From CAZXWK01 sp964644675 (GTDB lineage: Bacteria; Actinomycetota; Coriobacteriia; Anaerosomatales; JAAXUF01), in NCBI GenBank assembly GCA_964644675.1, contig CAZXWK010000013.1:1-49683 (forward strand): a DNA stretch of 49,683 nt, read 5' to 3'. The notes beneath the pieces were generated by a model that made no database searches, was not told the DNA's origin, and saw only the letters and a list, made by a program, of their open reading frames with translations. Shown here one piece after another: positions 24,516-33,100 of this stretch. The position numbers and the translations under genes are program-made. Every line of letters begins with the position of its first letter. Positions within the stretch are counted from its first letter, which is position 1.

Positions 24516-25010
24516 GTGAAGCTGTACGTCGTGCGGCACGCGACCGCCTCGCGCAAGTCCACCTGGCACAAGGACGACGGGTTGCGTCCTCTGACCCGCG
24601 ACGGCAGGAGGCGGTTCAAGCACGCCGCAGAGGCACTCGTCTCGGCGGGAGCCATCGATCCCAAGTTGATCGTCACGAGCCCGCTGACGAGGGCGACCCA
24701 GACCGCGACGATACTGCGCAGGTGCCTGCCCGGCGCCGTTCCGGTGGTCGTCGACGCGCGCCTGGGCCACGGGTTCACGCCGGCGGACCTCGCGGCGGTA
24801 CTCGCCGAGCACCGCAAGATCCATTCGGTGGCCATCGTGGGACACAACCCGAGCCTGTGCGAGGTGCTCTCGGCGGTCACCGGCGAGGCAGACCTCGACC
24901 TGCGCAAGGGAGCGGTTGCGCTCGTCGACATCCGCGAGGCGGATGGGCCGCGGGGTCGTCTGATGTGGCTCGCCCCGCCCTCGCTCTTCGAACCTCCGAC
25001 GTCCTCGTAG
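24516..25010 (+). CDS. SixA-like phosphohistidine phosphatase
   Basis: A 164-residue histidine phosphatase superfamily protein. It has the RHG-type motif YVVRHATAS with phospho-acceptor H8, the conserved arginine region SPLTRATQTATIL, and the second catalytic histidine in VAIVGHNPSL. SixA members dephosphorylate phosphohistidine proteins such as NPr or HPt domains. GTG start at 24516. Convergent with the flavoprotein gene. The partner is unknown. Confidence 0.88.
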   Translation: MKLYVVRHATASRKSTWHKDDGLRPLTRDGRRRFKHAAEALVSAGAIDPKLIVTSPLTRATQTATILRRCLPGAVPVVVDARLGHGFTPADLAAVLAEHRKIHSVAIVGHNPSLCEVLSAVTGEADLDLRKGAVALVDIREADGPRGRLMWLAPPSLFEPPTSS

Positions 25011-25031
25011 GCCGGCGACGGATCCGACGGG

Positions 25032-26141
25032 TCAGCGCGCGAGGCCGGCTTCCGGCAGCGGTGACACGCGACTGTCACCGGAGATCGAGCCGAGTCCGCT
25101 GCGCATGATGAGCCGGCGCGTCGCGGCCCCGTAGATCGCCGACGCCTTGGCCGCCTTGAGCCCCACCTTGCACGCGAGCGGCCACGCCACCTCTCGATAA
25201 CGCGCGTCCGCGCCGGCAAGCCCTGAGTGAAGCGCATCCGCCAGGATCGCCGCGCTCTTCAGCGCGTAGCTGATCCCCTCGGCCGAGCTCGGAGAGATGA
25301 ACCCCGCGGCCTCCCCGGCGAGCAGCACGCCGCCGGCGCCCGGGCACAGGTGCCACGGGTTGGAGGGCCGGGCGATCGCCGCCGACGAGCGGCCGACTTC
25401 GCTGCCGACCCCGAAGCCGTTCGCGCGTACCGCCTCGAGGAACCGGTCGAAGCGCCCGACGGTGCCGTCGCCGGCGGGCAGCGCGATCCCAACGAGCACC
25501 CGATCGCCCTTGGGAATCGTCCAGCCGTAGAAGTCGGTGATCCGGGCATCGAACACAGCGCCATAGTACGGGTCGCCTGCGTGCTGTTCGCACTCGGCCT
25601 GAACCGCCACGTAGCGCGCCGGCGCCGGAGTCCGGGGAAACGCGAGGCGCCTCACCGCCGAGGACGCGCCGTCGGCGCCCACGACCAGCCGAGCGCGCAC
25701 GCCGGCCGATCCGCCGGCAGGTGTGTCGAAGCGCAGGAAGCTCGCGTCGGCGTCCCGCTCGAGCTCCCGCAGCGACCAGCCGAACGCGGTGTCCACGGAG
25801 TCGGAGACCAGCGAGAGCAGCCAGCGGTCGAAAGCCTCACGGTCGACGTTGACGTAGAAGCGCTGGTAGAGACGCTCGAGTTCCGCGGCGAGATCGAGAG
25901 TCCGTACCGCGAAGAGCTGGGGTCCTCGGGTCACATGCGACGGAACGCCCAGACCCTGCCGGGCGAGCTCGTGCTGCGCCGCCGGAGCCAGCAGGCCGCC
26001 GCACACCTTGTGCAGCCCCGCCGCGCCCGGCTCGAGATCGAGCCGTCGGCGATCTACCAAGAGCACCCGGTAGGCCGGTGCCAGCATGCGCGCGAGGGTC
26101 GCCCCCGACGGCCCGGCCCCGACGATCGCGATGTCATACAT
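25032..26141 (-). CDS. Geranylgeranyl reductase-type FAD-dependent oxidoreductase
   Basis: A 369-residue flavoprotein. It has an N-terminal dinucleotide-binding GxGxxG (AIVGAGPSGATLARML), a CGGLL motif after a lysine (KVCGGLLAPAAQHEL), VGADGASSAVRRLAF, FYGWTIPKGDRVLVGIA and the second FAD motif LLAGEAAGFISPSSAEGISY. This combination is characteristic of geranylgeranyl/digeranylgeranylglycerophospholipid reductases, which saturate isoprenoid chains of quinones, lipids or chlorophyll-type side chains. The substrate here could be menaquinone or a polyprenyl lipid. ATG at 26139-26141 with AGGAGG seven bases upstream. Confidence 0.85.
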   Translation of the reverse strand: MYDIAIVGAGPSGATLARMLAPAYRVLLVDRRRLDLEPGAAGLHKVCGGLLAPAAQHELARQGLGVPSHVTRGPQLFAVRTLDLAAELERLYQRFYVNVDREAFDRWLLSLVSDSVDTAFGWSLRELERDADASFLRFDTPAGGSAGVRARLVVGADGASSAVRRLAFPRTPAPARYVAVQAECEQHAGDPYYGAVFDARITDFYGWTIPKGDRVLVGIALPAGDGTVGRFDRFLEAVRANGFGVGSEVGRSSAAIARPSNPWHLCPGAGGVLLAGEAAGFISPSSAEGISYALKSAAILADALHSGLAGADARYREVAWPLACKVGLKAAKASAIYGAATRRLIMRSGLGSISGDSRVSPLPEAGLAR

Positions 26142-26261
26142 TGCAGCCTCCTGCCCGCTCGGTGCCCGTGACACCAGCATCAGACACGGCAGGACCACCT
26201 ATCACGACCCGTTGCACGAGTGCAGCGAGAGGGTTGAGGAAGCGTTACCCGGACAACGGGC

Positions 26262-27068
26262 TCAGACGTCGACGGCTCCGTACTCGACCCTGAGCCTCAG
26301 CAGACGCTCGATGTCCCGCTCGGTGAGGCCGTCCGCCCAATCGGCCGGAGACACGAAGCACCCGTCGTAGTACGCCGCCCCGTCGTCGGCAGCCGGCCAG
26401 CCGTGCGGTGCGGCGAGCACGGCGTCGAGCGCCGCAAGGAGTGCGTCCGGCTCCCGCGTGGCGAGCACCGACCGGACGTCCGCCTCGTCCCTCGGGAGCG
26501 GCGTCGTGGGATCGAGGTCGAAGAAGCCGCGCGCGAGCAGCGATGCGAAGACGGCTCGGAGCTGATCGGGTGGCAGCGACCGTGCCATGCCACGGGTTAC
26601 CACGACTCGTAGCGAGCGGTCGTCCATGGGCGCCACGAGCGCGTTGAGCGTGTCGACCGGCGCCACGTAGAGCGCCGGCACGGGCTCGATGCCCAGCGCG
26701 TAGGCGGCCTCGTGCAACGCGCTGACGGCGCCTCGCGCCTCCGAGTGCTCTGCCGGGTGTGCGTGCAGCCTGGCGAAGCTCGCCTCGTCCGTCGGGTGGT
26801 CCGAGGTCATCCCGCGTCCACTCAGACGCGTGCCCAACCCCCAGACGAACAGCTGGACGGCCGCGACCATGGTCAACACCGCGGCCCAGAGTCCAAGGGC
26901 GTCCGCTTCAGGGTTGCGCCAAATCGCCACGAAGACCGCCACCGAGACGATACCGAGCGGCACCGCGGCGACGATGGCGAGCCGTCGCATCGCCTGGCGC
27001 CGTCGGAGCGCCCCGTCACCGTCCCAGACACGCGATCGATCGCCGCGAGAACGCGGCAGGATCCTCAC
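26262..27068 (-). CDS. M48-like membrane protein with lost HExxH site
   Basis: A 268-residue membrane protein from the GTG at 27066-27068, which overlaps the rnr stop as GTGA. An internal ATG at 26990 is an alternative start. Two TM helices (about 30-48 and 58-78) precede a soluble domain that follows the HtpX/Ste24 pattern: PVPALYVAPVDTLNALVA, then RVVVTRGMARSLPPDQLRAV. Where M48 proteases have HELxH, this protein has S176-L177-L178-A179-R180. Both zinc histidines and the catalytic glutamate are absent, so it should not be a metalloprotease. A regulatory or scaffolding pseudoprotease is likely; the family call is by eye only. Confidence 0.6.
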   Translation of the reverse strand: MRILPRSRGDRSRVWDGDGALRRRQAMRRLAIVAAVPLGIVSVAVFVAIWRNPEADALGLWAAVLTMVAAVQLFVWGLGTRLSGRGMTSDHPTDEASFARLHAHPAEHSEARGAVSALHEAAYALGIEPVPALYVAPVDTLNALVAPMDDRSLRVVVTRGMARSLPPDQLRAVFASLLARGFFDLDPTTPLPRDEADVRSVLATREPDALLAALDAVLAAPHGWPAADDGAAYYDGCFVSPADWADGLTERDIERLLRLRVEYGAVDV

Positions 27069-29005
27069 GCCAGCTCCAGGTCGATCCGCGAGTCCGCGGG
27101 CGAGACGTTCACCACGCGGACGTCCACACGCTCACCGAGGCGGTACACCTCGGCACGCTTCTCGGAGAAGAGGACGTGGCGCGACCCGTCGTAGCGGTAC
27201 GGCCCACCCGGCAACGCGTCCGAGTGGACGAGGCCCTCGGCGGTGTTCTCGAGCTGGACGAAGAGGCCGTAGTTCGCGACGCCCGTGATGATGCCGGGGA
27301 ACACCTCGTCGATGTGCTCGGCCATGAGCTCGCAGAGCTTGAACTTGGTCGAGTCGTTCTCGGCCATCTCGGCCTCGCGCTCCATGAAGCTGCTGTGCTC
27401 GGCGAGCCAACCGAGCTCGGGCACCATGCGGGCGGCGTTGGAGTCGGTCTCGAGCTGGCCGCGGAGCTGCGCCTTGAGCAGACGGTGCACGATGAGGTCG
27501 GGGTAGCGGCGGATCGGCGAGGTGAAGTGCGTGTACGCCTCGCTCGCGAGCCCGAAGTGGCGCGAGAGGAAGTCGACGTAGCGCGCGCGCTCGAGCGAGC
27601 GGACGAGCAGCGAGTTGATGAGGTACTTCTCGGGTCGGCCGTGTGCGAACGCGATGATTCGCTGGAAGGTCTGGGGACTGGCGCCGTGGATGTCTTTGAC
27701 CGGGTAGTCGAACTCCTTGAGGACGAGGCCTATCTGGTCGAGCGCCTCGGGATCCGGGTCCTCGTGGATGCGGTAGATCATGGGAGCCTTGGCGTCGCGC
27801 ATGTGGCGCGCGACGACCTCGTTGGCGGCGATCATCGATTCCTCGATCGAGTTCGTCGCGACGGTGCGCTCCCGCAACACCACCTCGAGTGGCTTCCCGT
27901 CCGGGTCGAGCCGAACCTTCGCCTCGACCGTCTCGAAATCCAGGCCGCCCCGCGCGACGCGGCGCTCGCCGAGCTTGTGCGCCATCCGAGCGAAGTCGCG
28001 TAGCGCCGCCTCGGACTCCGCATCCGGGAAGGGCTCGGAACCCGAGAGCCACCGGTCGACCTCGTCGTAGTTGAAGCGACGGTCCGAGCGCATCACCGAG
28101 GGGAAGATCCGGTAGTCCTCGACCGCGCCGTCCTTGGAGAGCCACATGTCCACCGAGAAGGACACGCGGTCCTCCTCGGGATTGAGCGAGCAGATGCCGT
28201 TCGAGAGCTCCTCGGGCAGCATGGGGAGCACGCGGTCGACCAGGTAGACGCTGGTGGCTCGCAGCCGCGCCTCGGTGTCGATCGACGAGTCCCAGGGAAC
28301 GTAGTGGCTCACGTCGGCGATGTGGACGCCCAGGCGCGTGCGGCCGTCGACGTGCTCGATGGTGATGGCGTCGTCGAAGTCGCGCGCATCGACCGGGTCG
28401 ATCGTGAACGTGAAGCGGTCGCGGATGTCGACGCGGTCCGGCTCGGCACGCAGGGCGTCCTCGACGTCGATCCTGAGGCGCTTGGCCTCTTCGAGCACCG
28501 ATTCGGGGAACTCCGTGCGCAGCCCGTGCTCGCGGATGGTGATCTCGATCTGGATGCCGGGGTCGTCTTCTCGGCCGACGATCTCCTCGACGTAGCCCTG
28601 CGCCGAGTGGTTGCGCGAGGGGTAGCCTGTGAGCCGCACGACCACGACGTCGCCGCTCTCGGCGTCGCCGATGCCCTGCGGTGCGACGAAGACGTCGTGG
28701 CGGATGCGGCGGTCGGCCGGAGTGACGATCCCGATTCCGCCGTGGCGGTCGAAGCGGCCGACCACGGTGGTGTTGGCGCGCTCGATGACGCGGACGACGA
28801 CGCCCGCCCTGCCCGCCCTGCCGCGATGGGTGTCGGGGCGGATCGCGACGGTGTCGCCGTGCATGGCGCCGGCGGTGTCGCGCGCGGGGATGAAGAAGTC
28901 GCCCTCGGGCGCGTCTACGAACCCGTAGCCGTGCCGGGTCATGGAGATCCTGCCGACGATCTGTCCGCTGCGGCGGGCCCTGCCGACATGCTTCTTGCCG
29001 CCCAC
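27065..29005 (-). CDS. rnr: Ribonuclease R (RNB-domain 3'-5' exoribonuclease)
   Basis: A 646-residue exoribonuclease that degrades structured RNA and matures or removes tmRNA-tagged messages. Order: N-terminal OB/cold-shock domains (about 15-140; RHGYGFVDAPEGDFFIPARD), the RNB catalytic domain with metal-site run TIDPVDARDFDDA and HIADVSHYV, and YTHFTSPIRRYPDL near the end. It ends with an S1 domain (ITGVANYGLFVQLENTAEGL). It is shorter than E. coli RNase R because it lacks the long basic C-tail. Its stop overlaps the start of the M48-like gene. Confidence 0.97.
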   Translation of the reverse strand: MGGKKHVGRARRSGQIVGRISMTRHGYGFVDAPEGDFFIPARDTAGAMHGDTVAIRPDTHRGRAGRAGVVVRVIERANTTVVGRFDRHGGIGIVTPADRRIRHDVFVAPQGIGDAESGDVVVVRLTGYPSRNHSAQGYVEEIVGREDDPGIQIEITIREHGLRTEFPESVLEEAKRLRIDVEDALRAEPDRVDIRDRFTFTIDPVDARDFDDAITIEHVDGRTRLGVHIADVSHYVPWDSSIDTEARLRATSVYLVDRVLPMLPEELSNGICSLNPEEDRVSFSVDMWLSKDGAVEDYRIFPSVMRSDRRFNYDEVDRWLSGSEPFPDAESEAALRDFARMAHKLGERRVARGGLDFETVEAKVRLDPDGKPLEVVLRERTVATNSIEESMIAANEVVARHMRDAKAPMIYRIHEDPDPEALDQIGLVLKEFDYPVKDIHGASPQTFQRIIAFAHGRPEKYLINSLLVRSLERARYVDFLSRHFGLASEAYTHFTSPIRRYPDLIVHRLLKAQLRGQLETDSNAARMVPELGWLAEHSSFMEREAEMAENDSTKFKLCELMAEHIDEVFPGIITGVANYGLFVQLENTAEGLVHSDALPGGPYRYDGSRHVLFSEKRAEVYRLGERVDVRVVNVSPADSRIDLELA

Positions 29006-29130
29006 CGCGCTCCTCCCGTCGGCCGTTCGGACACCTCAGTCTACCGCACGCCGAACGGTCGGCAGGGGTTCGGCACGACGGGTGCTACAATCCCTCAAAC
29101 GAGCCGCACGAACCACCCCGGAGCCGCCCT

Positions 29131-29565
29131 ATGGATCCTGATCGTTCCCTCGCCCCCTGCCTTGTCGGACGCGGCACCGTCACCGGTGTACGCGACATGC
29201 TGCGGGCGCTTGAGACACTCGAGAACCTCGAATACCGCTACCTCGCCCACGGCGAGGTCATCGACGAAGGCCGCGCCGCGCTGGTCAAGCTCATGGCCGA
29301 TCCGGAATCGGCGACGCTGATCGTCAACGGATGCCTGTTCCTCAACGTGATGTCCTTCCGCTACCTGGACTTCGAGCCCTCCACGGCGGAGAGCTGGCGC
29401 TTCGTGCTCCACGGCGACGCGTCCACGCTTGAGCTGGTGTCGCTGCCCGAGACCGAGGAGAGCGAGTCCGAGAACTCGAAGCGTCCGCACCTGCTCTCCG
29501 AGGAGACGCTGCCCGACTTCGAATCGCTGATCCTTCTGGACGACGACGAGGACGACGAGGTCTAG
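29131..29565 (+). CDS. Hypothetical soluble protein with acidic C-terminal tail
   Basis: A 144-residue protein of unknown function. It is mostly alpha/beta, with DMLRALETLENLEYRYLAHG and SATLIVNGCLFLNVMSF, and closes with an Asp/Glu-rich tail (LILLDDDEDDEV). A TACAAT -10-like hexamer lies 40 nt upstream. Its TAG stop overlaps by 2 bp the stop codon of the convergent TetR gene. No motif allows a functional call. Confidence 0.6.
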   Translation: MDPDRSLAPCLVGRGTVTGVRDMLRALETLENLEYRYLAHGEVIDEGRAALVKLMADPESATLIVNGCLFLNVMSFRYLDFEPSTAESWRFVLHGDASTLELVSLPETEESESENSKRPHLLSEETLPDFESLILLDDDEDDEV

Positions 29566-30239
29566 AGCGCAGCGCGACGCGTCTCGGCGAGCATCGCCTC
29601 GAGGCCGTCGAGAATGAAGCGCAGTCCCAACTCGAACGCCGTATCCTCATCGAACGGCCGGGTCGCAAACTCACCGGCGACCGTCATCAGCGCCGGGAAC
29701 GCGCTTTCCGGAATGGCGTCCACCACCTCTTGCGCCGCATCCAGCGAGGCCTCGTCGTCGCCCATCGCGAGCACCGAGCGCTGCCGTTCGAAACCGTAGA
29801 TGTAGCTGTCGAGGATCACGAACGCGTTGGCGGCCTGCGTCGCCGAGAATCCCGCGCCCAGCAGCACGCCGAGAACGCGGTCGGCGTACTCGATCGTCGC
29901 CGGCCCCTGATGCCGCGAGTCGATGAGGGGGCCCGCCCAGGCATGACGCTCGAAGCACGCTCGGGCCGACACGGCCCGGCGGCGCATCGCGGCCCGCCAA
30001 TCGCCGTCATCGGCGCTCGTGTCGATCTGCGCGGTGGCCCAGTCGGTCATGCCTTCGAGTACATCCTCTTTGCCGCTGACGTGGTTGTAGAGCGACGCGG
30101 CCTTCACCCCCAGCCGATCGCCCAGCGTGCGCATGGTGATCGCGTCGAGGCCGCCCTCGTCTGCGAGTTCGATCGCCGCGGCCACGACTCGGTCGCGGTT
30201 CAGGGGCTCTCGGCGGATCGAGTCAGACTTCGATGGCAT
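29562..30239 (-). CDS. TetR-family transcriptional regulator
   Basis: A 225-residue repressor. The N-terminal helix-turn-helix (about 15-65) reads RDRVVAAAIELADEGGLDAI followed by MRTLGDRLGVKAASLYNHV and GKEDVLEGM. The rest is helical with a TetR_C-type ligand domain (WATAQIDTS..., HAWAGPLIDS). It is divergent from a small membrane-protein gene, and the gap holds two ACTAAC-N3-GTTAGT palindromes that are almost certainly its operators. Start taken at the ATG 30237-30239 with AGGAGG eleven bases upstream. The ligand is unknown. Confidence 0.94.
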   Translation of the reverse strand: MPSKSDSIRREPLNRDRVVAAAIELADEGGLDAITMRTLGDRLGVKAASLYNHVSGKEDVLEGMTDWATAQIDTSADDGDWRAAMRRRAVSARACFERHAWAGPLIDSRHQGPATIEYADRVLGVLLGAGFSATQAANAFVILDSYIYGFERQRSVLAMGDDEASLDAAQEVVDAIPESAFPALMTVAGEFATRPFDEDTAFELGLRFILDGLEAMLAETRRAAL

Positions 30240-30294
30240 GGGCGTTCGGGCCTCCTGGCGCTGCGGGCGGATACTCCCAACTGGCTCGCTTGAC

Positions 30295-30311
30295 ATACTA
30301 ACACTGTTAGT
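30295..30311 (-). promoter_or_regulatory. TetR operator 1 overlapping the regulator's promoter
   Basis: The palindrome ACTAACACTGTTAGT (30297-30311) has perfect arms around a central C. On the minus strand its outer end forms a -10-like TAGTAT (30300-30295) directed at the TetR gene, fitting autorepression. Confidence 0.75.
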
Positions 30312-30329
30312 CGCACACTCACAGTCGTA

Positions 30330-30346
30330 ACTAACAGCGTTAGTAT
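30330..30346 (+). promoter_or_regulatory. TetR operator 2 overlapping the divergent gene's promoter
   Basis: The palindrome ACTAACAGCGTTAGT (30330-30344) shares six-base arms with operator 1. Its outer end forms TAGTAT (30341-30346), a -10-like hexamer directed at the membrane-protein gene. The two operator centres are 33 bp apart, about three helical turns, so two dimers could bind the same face. Confidence 0.75.
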
Positions 30347-30391
30347 CGCACTCGATGGCCGAGAGCCAGCACGGTGCGGAGAGGAGTTGCC

Positions 30392-30820
30392 GTGAACACC
30401 CCGGATTCCGAAGCGAGGACGCGCCTGTCCTTCATGTGGACCTTCGTGCTGATGAACATGATCTACGCGGACATCCTCTCGGCGATGAACGCGGACATCC
30501 TCAAGCAGTTCCTGGCCGGACACGCCGAGCAGATCACGATCACCCCCGGCTTCCTGCTGTTGGCGGCCGTGGTCACCGAGATCCCCATAGCTATGGTGGC
30601 CCTCTCGCAGCTGCTGCCCATGCGCATCACCCGCTGGGCGAACATCGGGGCCGCGATCTTCACGATCCTCTACATCTGGGCCGGCGGAGTCCTCTCGATG
30701 CCTCACTACATCTTCTGCGCGAGCGCGCAGACCATCGCGCTGGTCTACATCACGTGGTACGCGTGGAAGCTGCGTCCGGTCACCGCGCCGGCGGGGGCGC
30801 CAAAGCTCGTCGCCGAGTAG
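30392..30820 (+). CDS. Four-TM membrane protein (DUF6326-like), probable TetR target
   Basis: A 142-residue integral membrane protein with four helices. It begins with TRLSFMWTFVLMNMIYADILS and continues through ITPGFLLLAAVVTEIPIAMV and RWANIGAAIFTILYIWAGG; this fits DUF6326. I use the GTG at 30392 with AGGAG five bases upstream, not the GTG at 30374. It is divergent from the TetR gene, with two shared operators. Small TetR-controlled membrane proteins of this kind are often linked to toxic compounds or solvents, but no function is proven. Confidence 0.75.
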   Translation: MNTPDSEARTRLSFMWTFVLMNMIYADILSAMNADILKQFLAGHAEQITITPGFLLLAAVVTEIPIAMVALSQLLPMRITRWANIGAAIFTILYIWAGGVLSMPHYIFCASAQTIALVYITWYAWKLRPVTAPAGAPKLVAE

Positions 30821-30877
30821 GACGCCGTTCATCCGTCCGCGGACGGCGTGAGCCGAACCGCGGAGCGGAGCATGCAA

Positions 30878-30902
30878 GAGGGCCGCCCCAAGGGCGGCCC
30901 TC
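30878..30902. terminator. Bidirectional hairpin between convergent genes
   Basis: An 11-bp perfect stem (GAGGGCCGCCC and complement) with a 3-nt loop, 57 nt after the DUF6326-like stop and 25 nt past the ctpA stop on the other strand. No U-tract. Confidence 0.7.
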
Positions 30903-30927
30903 CGAATCTCAACCGGTATCACGCTCT

Positions 30928-32142
30928 CTACTTCCCCGCCGCCTTCTTCTTCGCCAGCTCGATGGCCTGCTGGAGCTGGACGTCGGTCTTCTTGTCCATC
31001 TCCTTCATCGGGTCCATCGGAATGATGACGTCCGGCGTGAGACCGACGTTGTTGATGACGCGGCTCTTGGGCGTCAGGTAATGAGCGATCGTGAACTTGA
31101 CGGCGGTGCCGCCCGGCAGCTCCTCGATCGTCTGCACGCTCCCCTTGCCGAACGACTTCTCGCCCAGCAGCACCGCGCGGCCGTAGTCCTGCAGCGCGCC
31201 GGCCGTGATCTCGCTCGCCGACGCGGAGTTGTTGTTGATGAGCACGACCATCGGCAGGTCGGTGATCTTGTTGCCGTTGGCGACCTCGGTCTGCTCGGGC
31301 TTGTCACGCTCGTCGACACGGACGATCACGCCGTCTTGGATGAACAGCGAGGATACGTCGACCGCCTCGTCGAGCAGGCCGCCCGGGTTGTCGCGCAGGT
31401 CGAGCACGAGCGCCTTGGCGCCCTTCTTGGTGAGGTCCTCGACCGCCTTGGCGATCTCCTCGGCGGCCTTCATGTTGAACTGGCCGACTCGGATGTATCC
31501 GACGTTGCCGAACATCTCGGACTTCACGTTGGGGTAGTCGATCTTGGCGCGCGTGAGCTTGAAGGTGACCTCGGTGGGCTCACCACCGTCGTCCTTCGCG
31601 GGCCGCTGCATCACGACGGTCACCGTCGTGCCCTCTTCGCCGCGCACGCGCTTGACGACTTCCTCGGTGGTCCACTTGTCGCGCTTGACGCCGTCGACGC
31701 CGACGAAGATGTCGCCCTGCTTGATCCCGGCGCGCTGTGCCGGCGTGTTGTCGTAGACCTCCACAACGTAGGCCTTGCCGTCCTTGTTCTGGCCGAGGGC
31801 GACACCGATGCCGCCGAACGACCCCATGGTGTCTTCGTTGAACGCCTTGTAGTGCTTGGCGTCGAAGTACATGCCGTACTTGTCGCCGTTGCTCTCGAGG
31901 AGCCCGTTGATCGCGCCAGCGGTCGCGGAAGACTCGCTCGGCGGCTCAAGGGCACGCTCGTCAAGGAGCTTGCGGACCTGGTCCACCGCGGACCCGACGC
32001 TCGAACCCGACGAGTTCGCACCGTTCGCGATCGCGACCGGGTCAGGGACGATGTGCGACGTCGCAAACCCCGCGATGAAGCCGAAGGACGCGACGATCAC
32101 GCACAGCGCAATGGCCAAGATGACCTTGGTGCTGGTTCTCAT
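30928..32142 (-). CDS. C-terminal processing peptidase (S41 family, CtpA-like)
   Basis: A 404-residue membrane-anchored serine protease acting outside the membrane. Signal anchor at about 7-27; an N-terminal helical region; a PDZ domain at about 105-180 (GGIGVALGQNKDGKAYVVEV ... RAGIKQGDIFVGVDG); and the S41 core with catalytic S308 (NNNSASASEI) and K333 (GEKSFGKG), 25 residues apart as in the family. It lies 43 nt after ftsX in the same orientation, so it is probably co-transcribed with ftsEX. In many bacteria such Ctp proteases process cell-wall hydrolases, and the ftsEX link supports this. Confidence 0.95.
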   Translation of the reverse strand: MRTSTKVILAIALCVIVASFGFIAGFATSHIVPDPVAIANGANSSGSSVGSAVDQVRKLLDERALEPPSESSATAGAINGLLESNGDKYGMYFDAKHYKAFNEDTMGSFGGIGVALGQNKDGKAYVVEVYDNTPAQRAGIKQGDIFVGVDGVKRDKWTTEEVVKRVRGEEGTTVTVVMQRPAKDDGGEPTEVTFKLTRAKIDYPNVKSEMFGNVGYIRVGQFNMKAAEEIAKAVEDLTKKGAKALVLDLRDNPGGLLDEAVDVSSLFIQDGVIVRVDERDKPEQTEVANGNKITDLPMVVLINNNSASASEITAGALQDYGRAVLLGEKSFGKGSVQTIEELPGGTAVKFTIAHYLTPKSRVINNVGLTPDVIIPMDPMKEMDKKTDVQLQQAIELAKKKAAGK

Positions 32143-32185
32143 GGAGTTCTACCGCTTCCGTTTCTGATGGCGAAAGGGCTCGGCG

Positions 32186-33100
32186 CTAGACCTTCAGGTA
32201 GCGCCGCAACGCAAGCCCCGAGCCGAGCAGGCCGATGAACACGCCCGCGAACACGAGCGCCGCCGCGATCTGCGCGGTCGCCGTGGCGTTCACGCCCACA
32301 GGCAGGAACGCGAGCGCCTCGCCCAGCTTCGGCATGATCAGCGCCTGCAGTCCCAGAATGGACAGGATTGCAAGGGTCGCGCCAATCAGCGCCTGCAGCA
32401 GACCCTCAAGCAGGAAGGGTGTGCGGATGAACCAGTTGCTCGCGCCGACGAGCCGCATGATCCCGATCTCCTTGCGGCGCGCGTAGATGGCAAGACGAAT
32501 GGAGTTGTTGATCAGGATGAGCGACACGACCGCGAGCATGACGACGAAGGCGATCTCGAGCAGGCGCAACACGCGCGTGAAGGCGAAGAGCTTGTTGACG
32601 ATCTGCTGCCCGTACTTCAGCGACTCCTCCGGATTGTCCGGACGGTCGGCCACCTTCACGAAAAGCGCGTTCGCCTTGATCTTGGCGACGGTCTGCTCGA
32701 CGGTCCTGGGGTCCTTCAACGTGACGTCGAGCGAGGCCGGCAGCGGGTTGCCCTCGAGCTGCTGGATGATCTCGGGGCTCTGCTTCATGTCGTTCTTGAA
32801 CTTCTCGAGCGCCTTCTCTTTGCTCGTGTAGTCGACACCCTGGACCAGCGGATCGGCGAGCAGCGACTTCTGCAGCGCGTTGACGTCCTCGGTCGGGGCG
32901 CCGTCCTTGAGGAAGATCTGGATCGTGACCTTGTCCTCGACGGACTGCACGACGCTGTTGACGATGACGCCCGTCACGAGAAAGACGCCGACGAGCAAGA
33001 GCGACAGGTAGATCGTGATGACGGCGCCGAGCGTGATCGCCCAGTTGCGCCGGAAGTTCTGGAGCGATTCGCGCGCGAAGTACCCGACGTTAATCGACAT
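32186..33100 (-). CDS. ftsX: Cell division permease-like protein FtsX
   Basis: A 304-residue membrane partner of FtsE. TM1 at about 22-45, then an extracytoplasmic domain (about 46-170) with VTIQIFLKDGAP. Three more TM helices follow, with the MacB/FtsX signature RRKEIGIMRLVGASNWFIRTPFLLEG. FtsEX transmits ATP hydrolysis to peptidoglycan hydrolases outside the cell. The ATG (33098-33100) lies 11 bp inside the end of ftsE with GAGGGG upstream. An EnvC/M23 hydrolase, often next to ftsX, is absent; the next gene is the S41 protease. Confidence 0.95.
   Translation of the reverse strand: MSINVGYFARESLQNFRRNWAITLGAVITIYLSLLLVGVFLVTGVIVNSVVQSVEDKVTIQIFLKDGAPTEDVNALQKSLLADPLVQGVDYTSKEKALEKFKNDMKQSPEIIQQLEGNPLPASLDVTLKDPRTVEQTVAKIKANALFVKVADRPDNPEESLKYGQQIVNKLFAFTRVLRLLEIAFVVMLAVVSLILINNSIRLAIYARRKEIGIMRLVGASNWFIRTPFLLEGLLQALIGATLAILSILGLQALIMPKLGEALAFLPVGVNATATAQIAAALVFAGVFIGLLGSGLALRRYLKV

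Noticed and set aside
24350..25237. In-frame extension of the M42 peptidase to an upstream start
   Set aside because: The extra residues overlap the SixA-like gene on the other strand and match nothing. The ATG at 24349 has an AGGAGG at seven bases.
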